A DNA stretch of 38,194 bases, taken from contig JALJEE010002091.1 of NCBI GenBank assembly GCA_023231475.1, positions 1 through 38,194 of the forward strand, given 5' to 3'. Below are positions 1 through 8,913 of the stretch, piece after piece. The position numbers were made by a program, and so were the translations under genes. The notes under the pieces are model-generated. The model did no database searches. It was not told the origin of the DNA and was given only the letters and a program-made list of their open reading frames with translations. Each line of letters opens with the position of its first letter. Position 1 is the stretch's first letter. The stretch comes from Seison nebaliae (lineage: Eukaryota > Rotifera > Pararotatoria > Seisonacea > Seisonidae).

Positions 1-594
1 TCTAACAGCAACTTCTTGTTTGTAGTTTACTGCTCCACCATCTTTGTTGATGATTTGGGGATTGGGATCGAAATTGATACCTCCTCCACTTCCTCCACCC
101 ATTCCTCCACCACTCATTGAACCACCACTGGCTCCGAATGACGAACTTGATGAGCTACTGAAATCGGCACCACCAGCACCAAAACCGGCACCACCAGATG
201 AACCGAAGCTTGAAGAACTTTCGTAACTACTGGTACTAAAGTCACTGGCACCTCCTGATGCTCCGAAACCGGTACCACCAGCCGCACCTGCTCCTCCAGA
301 ACTCCAGGTACTGTAGTCACTTGAGAAACCAGCTCCTGCTCCACCACCACTGGAGAAAGAAGATCCTGAATCGAAACCGCCACTTGATGAACCTGCACCG
401 AAATCAGCACTACCTCCTGATGACCAGGAAGAGTTACTTTCTTGAGACCATGAAGAACCACTTCCTGCACCACCACTGCTGTATGATGATGAACTTGATG
501 AAGATGATCCTGCAAAATGTTGAGCTCCTCTTCCTTCAACTCCTCCGTTACCTCCTAATGAGGATGCTGGTAAGAATGCGTTTACAATCGTCAT
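1..594 (-). CDS. Gly/Ser-rich structural (silk- or cuticle-like) protein, N-terminal part
   Basis: An open frame runs from an ATG at 594 to the left edge without a stop (198 codons), so the C-terminus is outside the window. It starts MTIVNAFLPASSLGG and then becomes almost pure Gly, Ser and Ala with spaced Phe, Tyr and Trp (for example GGFDSGSSFSSGGG and FGASGGASDF). Near the edge it changes into ordinary sequence, INFDPNPQIINKDGGAV then NYKQEVAVR, which looks like the start of a folded or conserved tail. The composition resembles extracellular cuticle, silk or egg-coat proteins; the exact family is not recognised. The 5' end is uncertain: an AG at 612-613 could be a splice acceptor, so a signal-peptide exon may lie upstream. 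Local GC is clearly higher than in the flanks, as expected from Gly codons. Confidence 0.6.
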   Translation of the reverse strand, partial: MTIVNAFLPASSLGGNGGVEGRGAQHFAGSSSSSSSSYSSGGAGSGSSWSQESNSSWSSGGSADFGAGSSSGGFDSGSSFSSGGGAGAGFSSDYSTWSSGGAGAAGGTGFGASGGASDFSTSSYESSSSFGSSGGAGFGAGGADFSSSSSSSFGASGGSMSGGGMGGGSGGGINFDPNPQIINKDGGAVNYKQEVAVR

Positions 595-2130
595 TATTGA
601 AATATCGTTAACTAAAAGAAATTTAATTTTCTCAATATTGTACCTAACTTAAATATACATAAGATCTGTCATTCGGCATCTTGATAAGGAGCCTTCAGGA
701 TAAGGAAGGCCCACCAAATCGTTAAATTTCGATAACTAACATATCATTAACTTCAATCCTAACTTTCCCTTATCCACAAATCTTTCATTTGAAAGAATAT
801 GGTAGAACTTACAAACAATACCTAGATTGGGTAAGTCAATCATTGGCCCATACTCATAAATCAATACGCGATTATCTTTTAACTGAATCATTAGTTTTTT
901 TTCTTAAAGAGTATTCATTAAAATCGTCATCAACTAAGAAATTGAAGATTTACATTTTCATGTTATGACGTTATGTTCTGTTCAATACTTTTCCTTTTTT
1001 CTTTCTAACAATCCAAATTTAACAAATCATTTTAAAAGTGTCGCAAAACACTGTAAGCAATTGATAAATGAAAATGATTGTAAGTAATCAATTTGATTGT
1101 ATGAAAGATCTCTAAGGTCCTTATGAGCTTGAGACCAACTTACAATTGTTAGTTTGTCGGAGTTTCACTAATTGCAGCGAAGTCACTAATTGGTTCCCTA
1201 TTTCGAATAGAATGATTTTATATCCATTTGGTCCAGAAGATGCGATATTGGAATCCCTATTATGTCCTCTGACAATCATGATTCTAATCATAGCTCTCGT
1301 CCACATTCCACCAAAAACATCGTGCAAAAAAATTAATCTGAGAGTAAGCTAAATTTTCAAATTGAAGAAAAAGTGAAAAAGGTTTATTTTTTAAAGAGTA
1401 ACAATTCGGCCGTTTTATTAGGCTTAAACCGATTTAATTAAATTAGGGTACTTATAAGACACCGGATGCCCATTTTTATTGCATTAAAAATTTTCAAAAA
1501 TAATGTTCTATAAGATAGTATAAAAATTTTTTCAGTTTCTGAACTCTTTATATGAATGTTCCCTTGTGAATTATCTTTCCAAGTTTTCATCCTATTCGCC
1601 ATGTTGGAAAGTGACTGGTGACAGGTATTAACTACTGACATTACCTGAATATGGGAATCAGTATCAGACTTTTGCTAGATTTGGCATTCATATTAAATGC
1701 GTAAATATATTTAATAGTCAAAATAGTTTCTTTAGTTTTATGTGGTTCTTGAAAACGATAAAAGAGTTTAAGTTCAGGTAAGATCTTATTAAATTTGATT
1801 GTTGTGACTATTCTTTTGCAAATGAATGATGAACTATTTTAATAACATGATCAAAATACTACCAGATGTGTAACTTCATACATTTAATAATCTTCACCAA
1901 ATAATTGCCAAAATAATCATGACTAAAATAAATAATTTCTTTAATTTTTGTTCAACAAAATTTTGAACAATTTCTTTAATTTTTCTCAACACGTTAATAT
2001 TCTTAAATATTTAGCATGATATTTTATGGAAATTTGGTTTTGAATTGGGTAGAAAAGTTACAAGTTTAATTCTAAGGCTAAAATCCATACATTTAATTTC
2101 CTTCAATATTTAATATAATTTCTCCCATCA
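595..2130. other. Intergenic region, no supported gene
   Basis: AT-rich sequence between the Gly/Ser-rich gene (-) and the RRP7-like gene (+). It should hold both promoters. A stop-free plus-strand frame covers 726-968 but has no good start and matches no family I know. Overlapping frames on both strands at 1121-1352 contain many hydrophobic residues and are also unassigned. Confidence 0.5.
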
Positions 2131-2637
2131 ATGACAACGGCAGAAGAATGGAGAAAGTCCTATTATGAAAGGAAGTTTCATGTTGTGGATGAATGTCAGA
2201 GTAGGAAGAAATATCAAAATTTCTTCAAGGAATATCGAAGAAAAGAGAAAGCCGAAGAGAAATCAGAACGAATAGCAGAAAATTTAGAACGTCAAAGAAA
2301 AAACTTAAAGATATCCAAACAATCAAAATTTGAGGAAAATGATGATGATGACGGTTGGACAATAGTAGGAGAAGATCGACGAAAAAGACGAAATAATATG
2401 ATAAAAAATTTTGATGATTCATATACCGTCTCCACTTATCTGAACACCAATAATTATGAGAGTCGTGGCGACAAAGCGAGAAAAAAGAAACAGAAGGAAA
2501 AAGATCAAATATTTTTATTACCCCAATTATCTCAAACGAAAAAACAACGATTAAATAATTTGCAAAATCGTTTTGATGAAGATAAAAAAACTATTGAAAA
2601 AATGAAAGAATCGCGGAAATTTCGTCCACTTTCTTAA
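2131..2637 (+). CDS. RRP7A: RRP7-family ribosome biogenesis protein (short form, no RRM)
   Basis: Single-exon 168-aa protein. It shows the C-terminal half of RRP7 (RRP7A in human), a small-subunit processome factor needed for 18S rRNA maturation in the nucleolus. Visible parts are a charged helical stretch rich in Lys and Glu (residues 1-65), an acidic run followed by GWTIVG (about 71-80; GW[VT] marks the linker in RRP7), basic patches, and the diagnostic tail LNNLQNRFDEDKK...KFRPLS, corresponding to the family's LRKKFEEDK...RKFRP ending. The usual protein is about 280 aa with an N-terminal RRM-like domain. That domain is missing, and an in-frame TAA lies only 15 bases before the ATG with no AG between, so the start is fixed unless the RRM is encoded elsewhere. 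An AATAAA follows 49 bases after the stop. Confidence 0.75.
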   Translation: MTTAEEWRKSYYERKFHVVDECQSRKKYQNFFKEYRRKEKAEEKSERIAENLERQRKNLKISKQSKFEENDDDDGWTIVGEDRRKRRNNMIKNFDDSYTVSTYLNTNNYESRGDKARKKKQKEKDQIFLLPQLSQTKKQRLNNLQNRFDEDKKTIEKMKESRKFRPLS

Positions 2638-2685
2638 TTTTAAAATTCTTTGATGATTTGTAAAAATTTTCTCTCTCAATTTCGT

Positions 2686-2691
2686 AATAAA
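2686..2691 (+). terminator. Poly(A) signal of the RRP7-like gene
   Basis: AATAAA 49 bases downstream of the RRP7-like stop codon. The opposite strand has AATAAA copies at 2720-2725 and 2741-2746 for the convergent receptor gene, so the two 3' UTRs probably abut or overlap. Confidence 0.5.
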
Positions 2692-2833
2692 ATTTATTCT
2701 GTCAAATTTTGATTTTAATTTTATTTAAATTTTATATTATTTTATTTGTGTTTTATAATGGAAAAATTTGAAATTTGTATCCATAATTTGATTGAAATTA
2801 GTAACTGAATATTTTGAAATCGAACTTGAGAGA

Positions 2834-5168
2834 TCAAAAACGATTAGAATAAATTTCATCGATCGGTTTCGTCGAATCGTAGAGTGATGGTGCTTGGAAA
2901 ATAATACCGAACATTCCGACAGCACATGCGATTAAGAATATCCATAAAAATAATCGATCGAGTACTAAAGCGACATATTTCCATTCCTCGCAGATCTATA
3001 ATGGGAATTTAATTCGATTGATCTTATGAAAAAAAAAAGAAACTTTTTTATTATCATTTTCTCTATGGATTTGTTTAGCGATAAATTTCGTATTATAAAA
3101 TGCTTCGATAATTGATGGATGGATTAAATGAGAATTTTTCCGAGATTTCCTTCTTTTACTTGATTTATATTTATTTCTTTTATTTTGAGATGAACTAAAT
3201 GAATTGATAATGATGTCTAAACATCTCGTCGTTTCTTCAATCGTTTTTGCTGGGGTAGAAAAGCAATCTTTTGATCTGAATGAAGAATTGTTAGATCTGT
3301 CATCGATCGCTTCTTGATCATCGTCAGTCATAATTGGTGGATGGAGGAATAACATTCGAGGCATAATATTGAAAAAAACTGTTCTCATCCATTGTGGCAT
3401 GGAATGTGTGGCAGATGTTCGATGTCGAATATTTAAAATGAAAACTGTAATTACCACACTGAGAGTAACGAGAATCATTGTAAAGCTTAAATATTTTCCA
3501 ATTAATGGAACGACTAATGAAGTTGGCGGTATCAATTCGGCCAATAACAAAAAAAAGACAGTTAACGATAATAATATGGAAATACACAGTGAGACTTTCT
3601 CACCAGAATCAGACGGTAAATAAAAAGTGAGAATCGTTAACAACGATATTCCCACACATGGAATTATTAGGTTAACGGTATAGAATAATGTTTTCCTTCT
3701 CAAAACGATTTTGTAAGTAATATCGGGATAGAATTCAACACAACACGGATATTGTTTAGCGTTCTTGTAAGCGGGAACAGCCATGATATCCCATTCGACG
3801 GATCGATAGAAATCAATAAGATCGATTCCAATTTTCATATTATCGTCCGTACTATTCATATGTAACAAATCGACCTATTGAAAGTAAGATTGATAAATTT
3901 GAATGACAAAAATTTTGGAACTTCATTTCCATTGTAGGTCCAAGAACCGAATTTCATCGAACATATTTGGGTGTCAAATGGGAAATATTCGACGTTAATT
4001 GGACACGAACTCCGGTAGATGGCTGGTGGTTCCCATATGACTTCCCCACTATAATGGACGGTGGCCATGGTCATCAATGTGACTTCGTATGTTCCCTCGG
4101 CACTAGAAATTGAATGATGTTAAATGTTATAAATTGATTGAAAGAACTTATTGAACAAAACGATGTCAGGTCTCCACAAACATTTTATTGGAATTTCAAT
4201 ATATTCTTGATGAAATTCACTAAGATCCCACGTTAAACGATAATCTATCCACCTCTACCACAAAACGAATATTTTCACATTATTTTCACAATATTATCAT
4301 AATATTATCACAATATTTTCACATTTCACAAATTATACACAAGTTTTATGAGAATACATAATCAAAAGAAAACGAACAATCGATATGATAGAAAATCTTA
4401 CTTATTATAGAGAACGATATCTGGCAACCAAATCTTAGTACTAGGAATATTAAGTACTTCAATACCAGCATGTTCACTTGGATTCCATCGGAGTTTCCTG
4501 TCTAACCATTTCTAAATATGGGAAGAATTTAAAATTTTTATATTTAAATCGAATTCAGCGAAATAAATCATAAAAGAATTATAAAAATAAGACTCCTACC
4601 TGTTCCAATAATAATCCTTGAGTACATCAGGAACATTTAACGTTGAAATATAATGTCAACGATAACGCATCATCAACCAAAAATAAGTAATTATTTGAAT
4701 GATTAATGGCAGAAAAATTAGAGAAAATAAATTTACTCTTTAAAAAAAACAATATAATATCATGAAAATTATGAAAACTGATAAATAGGACTAATTTCTT
4801 AAAGGTTAATAATAATTATTAATTGTTTAAATTTAATTTTATGAATTTTTTAGGAATAGGAGTAATAGCGATAATAACTTGTTTGAGCCAGACATTAGTC
4901 GTCATAATTTGATTCCTTTCATCCTTTCAGTTTCCGTGTTTACAAGGTGAATTATGATAAATGGAAGGAAGAAACTAACGACGTCTAGTATTTGAGTTAA
5001 ACGTAGTCCGAGATGAATAGTCATCTGAGAACTGACATTGAACACTGGACGAACAAGAGGATTATAATGCCGCAATAAATCATCGTACAGTTTCTTTGCT
5101 TTGTCATTTGGTGTAGAATTTATAAGAACAAGAATGGAAGATTGAAGGAGAGTGTAATAAATAATCAT
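2834..5168 (-). CDS. Nicotinic acetylcholine receptor alpha subunit, gene 1 (alpha4-like)
   Basis: Exons: 5168-4980, 4923-4879, then cassette A 4511-4402 or B 4254-4148, 4102-3922, 3874-3044, 2995-2834. All junctions keep frame and use GT-AG. This is a cys-loop ligand-gated cation channel subunit of the neuronal plasma membrane. Seen: signal peptide from MIIYYTLL, the 45-bp exon [15 protein letters not shown], a cys-loop ([15 protein letters not shown]), loop B Trp in GSWTYNG, vicinal cysteines YPCC that define an alpha subunit, TM1-TM3 with the GEK ring before TM2, a moderate M3-M4 loop, and TM4 followed by QAPSLYD. Duplicated exon 4 is the feature known from the insect alpha4 gene, hence 'alpha4-like'; orthology is inferred. 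Tandem with the next receptor gene, same strand, about 0.9 kb apart. Confidence 0.9.
4148..4254 (-). other. Cassette exon 4B of receptor gene 1 (diverged)
   Basis: A 107-bp alternative to 4A, starting [15 protein letters not shown] and ending [11 protein letters not shown]. It fits the same flanking phases but is one codon shorter, lacks the usual GG turn, and has Phe in place of the loop A Tyr. Including both cassettes (217 bp) or neither would break the frame, so the two must be mutually exclusive. Confidence 0.8.
4402..4511 (-). other. Cassette exon 4A of receptor gene 1
   Basis: A 110-bp exon starting [16 protein letters not shown] and ending [11 protein letters not shown], the standard loop A form with Tyr. 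Acceptor ATTTAG; donor GTAAGA, which is a canonical donor unlike the GTT donors of nearly all other introns here. It joins in phase 0 to the WLKQ exon and in phase 2 to the AEGTYEV exon. Confidence 0.85.
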
Positions 5169-6045
5169 TATATGTTATTTCTGAGCATAACTAATGATAA
5201 TAATAATAGTACTAAACCATAACAAATCCGAATAATATTTAGGGAGTTATATTGATGAGTTAGATGAAATAAATGGAAATATGCGCATGGAGAGAAGAGA
5301 TTGATTAATTCGACATAATCCGACGAAAGAAAACTTCTGTCAACTGATTACGTATGATGGTAATGAAAGTCTTCTGGAACAATAAATCAAATTAAGATAA
5401 GTTTTCATTCGAATGATGTTCAATAATGAGTTCAGTGCATCTTTAATGCACAATGTGTTTTTTTCAAACAAACTTCCTTCTAATACATCCATCTAATTCT
5501 CATTATTCCTCCTCACATTAACATATTCATCATTCAATCTGATATCGAACAAATGAGACATCGTCTAACAACTATCGGCGCATTCATTGTCGCCAATTGT
5601 GACGACAAGAGAATATGATAATAACAATAAGAAAATGAATAGAGGAGAATGATACGATAACAGACGAGCGTAATAATGAGAACAATATTCCATTAATTAT
5701 TTAGTGTGCATGTCATTTGGGAGGAGAGATGACGCATCTAATTACCTAACCAAATAAGAAGGAAATTCATTCACTTCTGAGTTTTTATGATTTCCATTAT
5801 TTCTCCTCCAAATATTTCGTTTCTTTTTAATCATATATAATTTTGTAAGTGATAAAAGAAGGAAAAGTTCTTAGAATTTCTTCGAAAATTTTAAACAGGA
5901 ATAGTGAACAAATAAATGAAAAGGAAATGAAAGAAATTCTTTTAAAAGGAAATTTAATTCTCATGAATTTGTGAAGACCTTCACCATTTTCTAGACTATT
6001 GTTCGAAGAGAAGATGAATGTCAAAATTTTGTATTTCCTTTCACT
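5169..6045. other. Intergenic region between the two receptor genes
   Basis: AT-rich, no supported gene. It contains the promoter of receptor gene 1 and the 3' UTR of receptor gene 2. Short frames here look like chance. Confidence 0.5.
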
Positions 6046-8913
6046 TCAATCTTTGTATCGGGTCGAATACTTCGAATCGATCGGTTCCGTCGAATCGTAT
6101 AACGACGGCGCTTGTAAGATTATTCCACACATGCCGACGAAACATGCCGTCGTAAAAATCCAGAGAAATAACCTATCCAATACCAACGCCACATATTTCC
6201 ATTCTTCTTTTATCTATATCGAACGAGAAAATTTTTTTAAAAATTAATTAATTTATTAAAAATTTAATTTAATTTAACTTTCCTTTCCGCATCATCAGCT
6301 TTCAAATGTCTCGCGATATATTTCACTCCATAATACGCTTTCAAGATTACTGGAGAAATAACGTTGTCACTTTCATCCGTATCTGACGATTGAATGTTTT
6401 GAAGATTCTCAACGAAATGATTCTCATCGAACGATTTCCAATCTTTCGATATCGCTTGATATTTATCATTGTTCATTCCACTGTTCTTCTGTTTCTTCTT
6501 CTTTCGTTTGTTGGTACGTTTCTGATCGGCATGATCGGAAATATAGAAATGTGATGTAAGACGATCATCCATCGTACGAGAAAGTTGAATAAGTTCCTTC
6601 GAATCTGCATAATTCTTTCTCTTCGAAATTTGCGATTGGACATTTCTGCTCGATTTCTGCGCACGTTTCCCACTTCTCTCCGAAATGTTGCGTCGAGGTA
6701 GAACTTTTGGCATTTCATCATCCGAATGTTGTAATTGATGACTACTACGTGAGCGGAAAACATTTGAACTTTGCAACTGATGCATTTGACCATGTTTTTG
6801 ACAACGACCTTTCTCCATTTGATTTGTTCTGCATTTCAATTTTTTTGGAATGTTATTGTTACTATTTTCCACAATATATAAATTTGAATCTTTCAATTTT
6901 TTATTCTTCTTTCCTTTACGACGATTCTTCTTCTCATATCGGATGATCGATTGTGAATTATCAATTTGATTGTTATCGCCATCATCATTAAAATGAGGTA
7001 ATAGTTCAATGGCGTCATTTGAAACTATCGATTTCTTCAATTTCCTTTTACTCTTAAGCATTCGTTCATGAGGTTCGAGAGGAAATAATTCGCTTTTTCG
7101 ATATCGTTGATCATTTTGATCAATCGCCGTTTCATCACCCGTCATATTATCATTATCATCAAAATAATCATCCGTCGTAAATTGTTGAGGACGTCTCATT
7201 AATAAGAGTTTTGGAAGGATGTGTAAAAATACCGTTCGTATCCATGGAGACATGTAATGTGTAGCTGGTGAACGGAAATGAACATTCAACACAATCACCG
7301 TTACCACCACACTTAATGTGATAAGTATCATTGTAAACAATAAATATTTCCCAATCAATGGAACCACTAAGGATGTTGGTGGAATTAGTTCCACTAACAA
7401 TAAAAAGAACACAGTTATCGAGAGGAGGATGGATATGCAGAGTGCGACTTTCTCACCAGAATCCGATGGAAGATAAAAAGTGAGAACCGTCAAAAATGAT
7501 ATACCCACACACGGAATGATGAGATTGACTGTATAAAATAAAGTTTTCCGTCTTAAACTGATTTTGAAAGTAATATCGGGAAAAATTTGAGTACAACATG
7601 GATACCGTTTGACATTCCGTTTCGCTGGTGCTGCCATGATATCCCATTCGACTGAACGGTAGAAATCCGTTAAATCCATTCCAACTTCCACTTCGTCCTT
7701 TGAACTGTTCGTATGAACCAAATCAACTTCACTACCGTCGTATGTCCAAGAACCGAATTTCATGGTACATTTCTGAGAATCGAAAGGAAAAAATTCCACG
7801 TTGATCGTACAGGAACTTTTGTAAATGGCAGGCGGTTCCCATATCACTTCACCATTCGGTTTCAATGTTGCTTTCGTCATTAACGTCACTTCATAATTAC
7901 CGTCGGCACTAGAAAATGGAAAAAGAGGTTTTAGAGAATTTTAAAAATTTTCTTAGTTTTTTACACAAAATTTTTTTCGTCATTTCGTTTTGTTGAATTT
8001 GAATTGAATTTATAAGTTTGATGGTACTTTTATCGTCTTTCACAACATAAATCGAAATAATACAACACTAAACACTCACTTATTAAATAAGACAACATCT
8101 GGCGTCCAGATATTGGCCGATGGCACGTAGATACTATCAACTCCACCGTATTCCGCTGGATCCCATTGTAAACGGTAATCATACCAATTCTAAAGATAAC
8201 ACAAGAGACAAACTTAAAGTGAAGCTTATAAAATTTGTTTTTCAACAATTTTCACTGTCGCAATGAACAAAAGAGAACCAATTACCAGGAAACGGGAACA
8301 AACAGAAAATTTAAAAATTTTTAATTTTTATAGGATTTTTAAAAAAAAATTTGTTGATCTTACTTGTTATATAAAACAATGTCAGGTAACCAAATTTTAG
8401 TGCTTGGAACGTATAGGGCATCAACACCACCATACTTTTCCGGATCCCATTGTAATTTATAATCAAACCATTTCTACAAAAAATATCAGTGGTAATCGAA
8501 TGTGAATTGGGAGAAATCAAATGGTTATTTGTGAAATGATTTTTTTTATTTCGAGCGAAATAATATCCGAATATTTACACCAATCTCTACTATTAGATAA
8601 ATGGAGTAACCTGTTGCAACCAGACGTTCGTCGTCATAATCTGATTTCTTTCGTCCTTTTTAAAAATGGAAATATCGAATAATTTTAAATTAAAAAAATT
8701 AAATTTACTAACAACATCCAAAATTTGAGTTAATCGTAATCCGAGACTGACTTTGAGCACTTCAGATGTATTGAGAACCGGACGAATTAATCGATTGTAG
8801 TTTGTTAATAAATTATCATAAAGGAGTCGCGTATGTTCGTTGGTGGCTGGATTTTCGCCCAATACTCTAGCGATACACCAGAGTAAATGGAACATCAGAT
8901 TAATGAGGTTCAT
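6046..8913 (-). CDS. Nicotinic acetylcholine receptor alpha subunit, gene 2, with long M3-M4 loop
   Basis: Exons: 8913-8713, 8655-8611, cassette A 8473-8364 or B 8189-8080, 7908-6279, 6213-6046. Paralogue of gene 1 with the same exon plan, except that the introns splitting the loop B and C region are absent. Seen: signal peptide from [36 protein letters not shown], cys-loop [15 protein letters not shown], loop B GSWTYDG, vicinal YPCC (alpha type), TM1-TM3, and TM4 with [18 protein letters not shown] then QAPSLYD. The M3-M4 cytoplasmic loop is about 260 residues, very rich in Lys, Arg, Asn and Ser, and much longer than in gene 1. In loop C the second aromatic is Phe (CCTQIFPD) where gene 1 keeps Tyr (CCVEFYPD). 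Likely a neuronal, acetylcholine-gated cation channel subunit; partner subunits are unknown. Confidence 0.9.
8080..8189 (-). other. Cassette exon 4B of receptor gene 2
   Basis: A 110-bp exon, [16 protein letters not shown] to [11 protein letters not shown]. It is well conserved with 4A but carries Thr for Leu and Phe for Tyr in loop A. Acceptor CTTTAG, donor GTGAGT (canonical). 110+110 bp would shift the frame, so only one cassette can be used per message. Confidence 0.88.
8364..8473 (-). other. Cassette exon 4A of receptor gene 2
   Basis: A 110-bp exon, [16 protein letters not shown] to [11 protein letters not shown], with the canonical loop A Tyr. Acceptor TTGTAG, donor GTAAGA, identical in its first six bases to the donor of cassette A in gene 1. 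Confidence 0.88.

Noticed and set aside
614-643. A 32-bp intron in the 5' part of the Gly/Ser-rich gene.
   Set aside because: Shorter than every other intron here (43 bp or more), and the upstream frame contains stops.
1121-1352. Two overlapping 68-codon frames on opposite strands as an isolated exon.
   Set aside because: No family resemblance on either strand, no linked exons; probably chance.
2996-4077. Stop codons in the receptor frames read as a broken gene.
   Set aside because: Each apparent end falls in a 45-56 bp GT-AG intron, and the joined frame is intact through TM4.
4590-4640. Third copy of receptor exon 4 ([11 protein letters not shown] before an AG|GTAGGA).
   Set aside because: Only a short accidental similarity to the PDIV motif; no WxDY start, no acceptor in the right phase.
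6473-6793. Arg-rich minus-strand frame as a separate protein.
   Set aside because: A shadow of the Lys/Arg-rich M3-M4 loop of receptor gene 2 in another frame.
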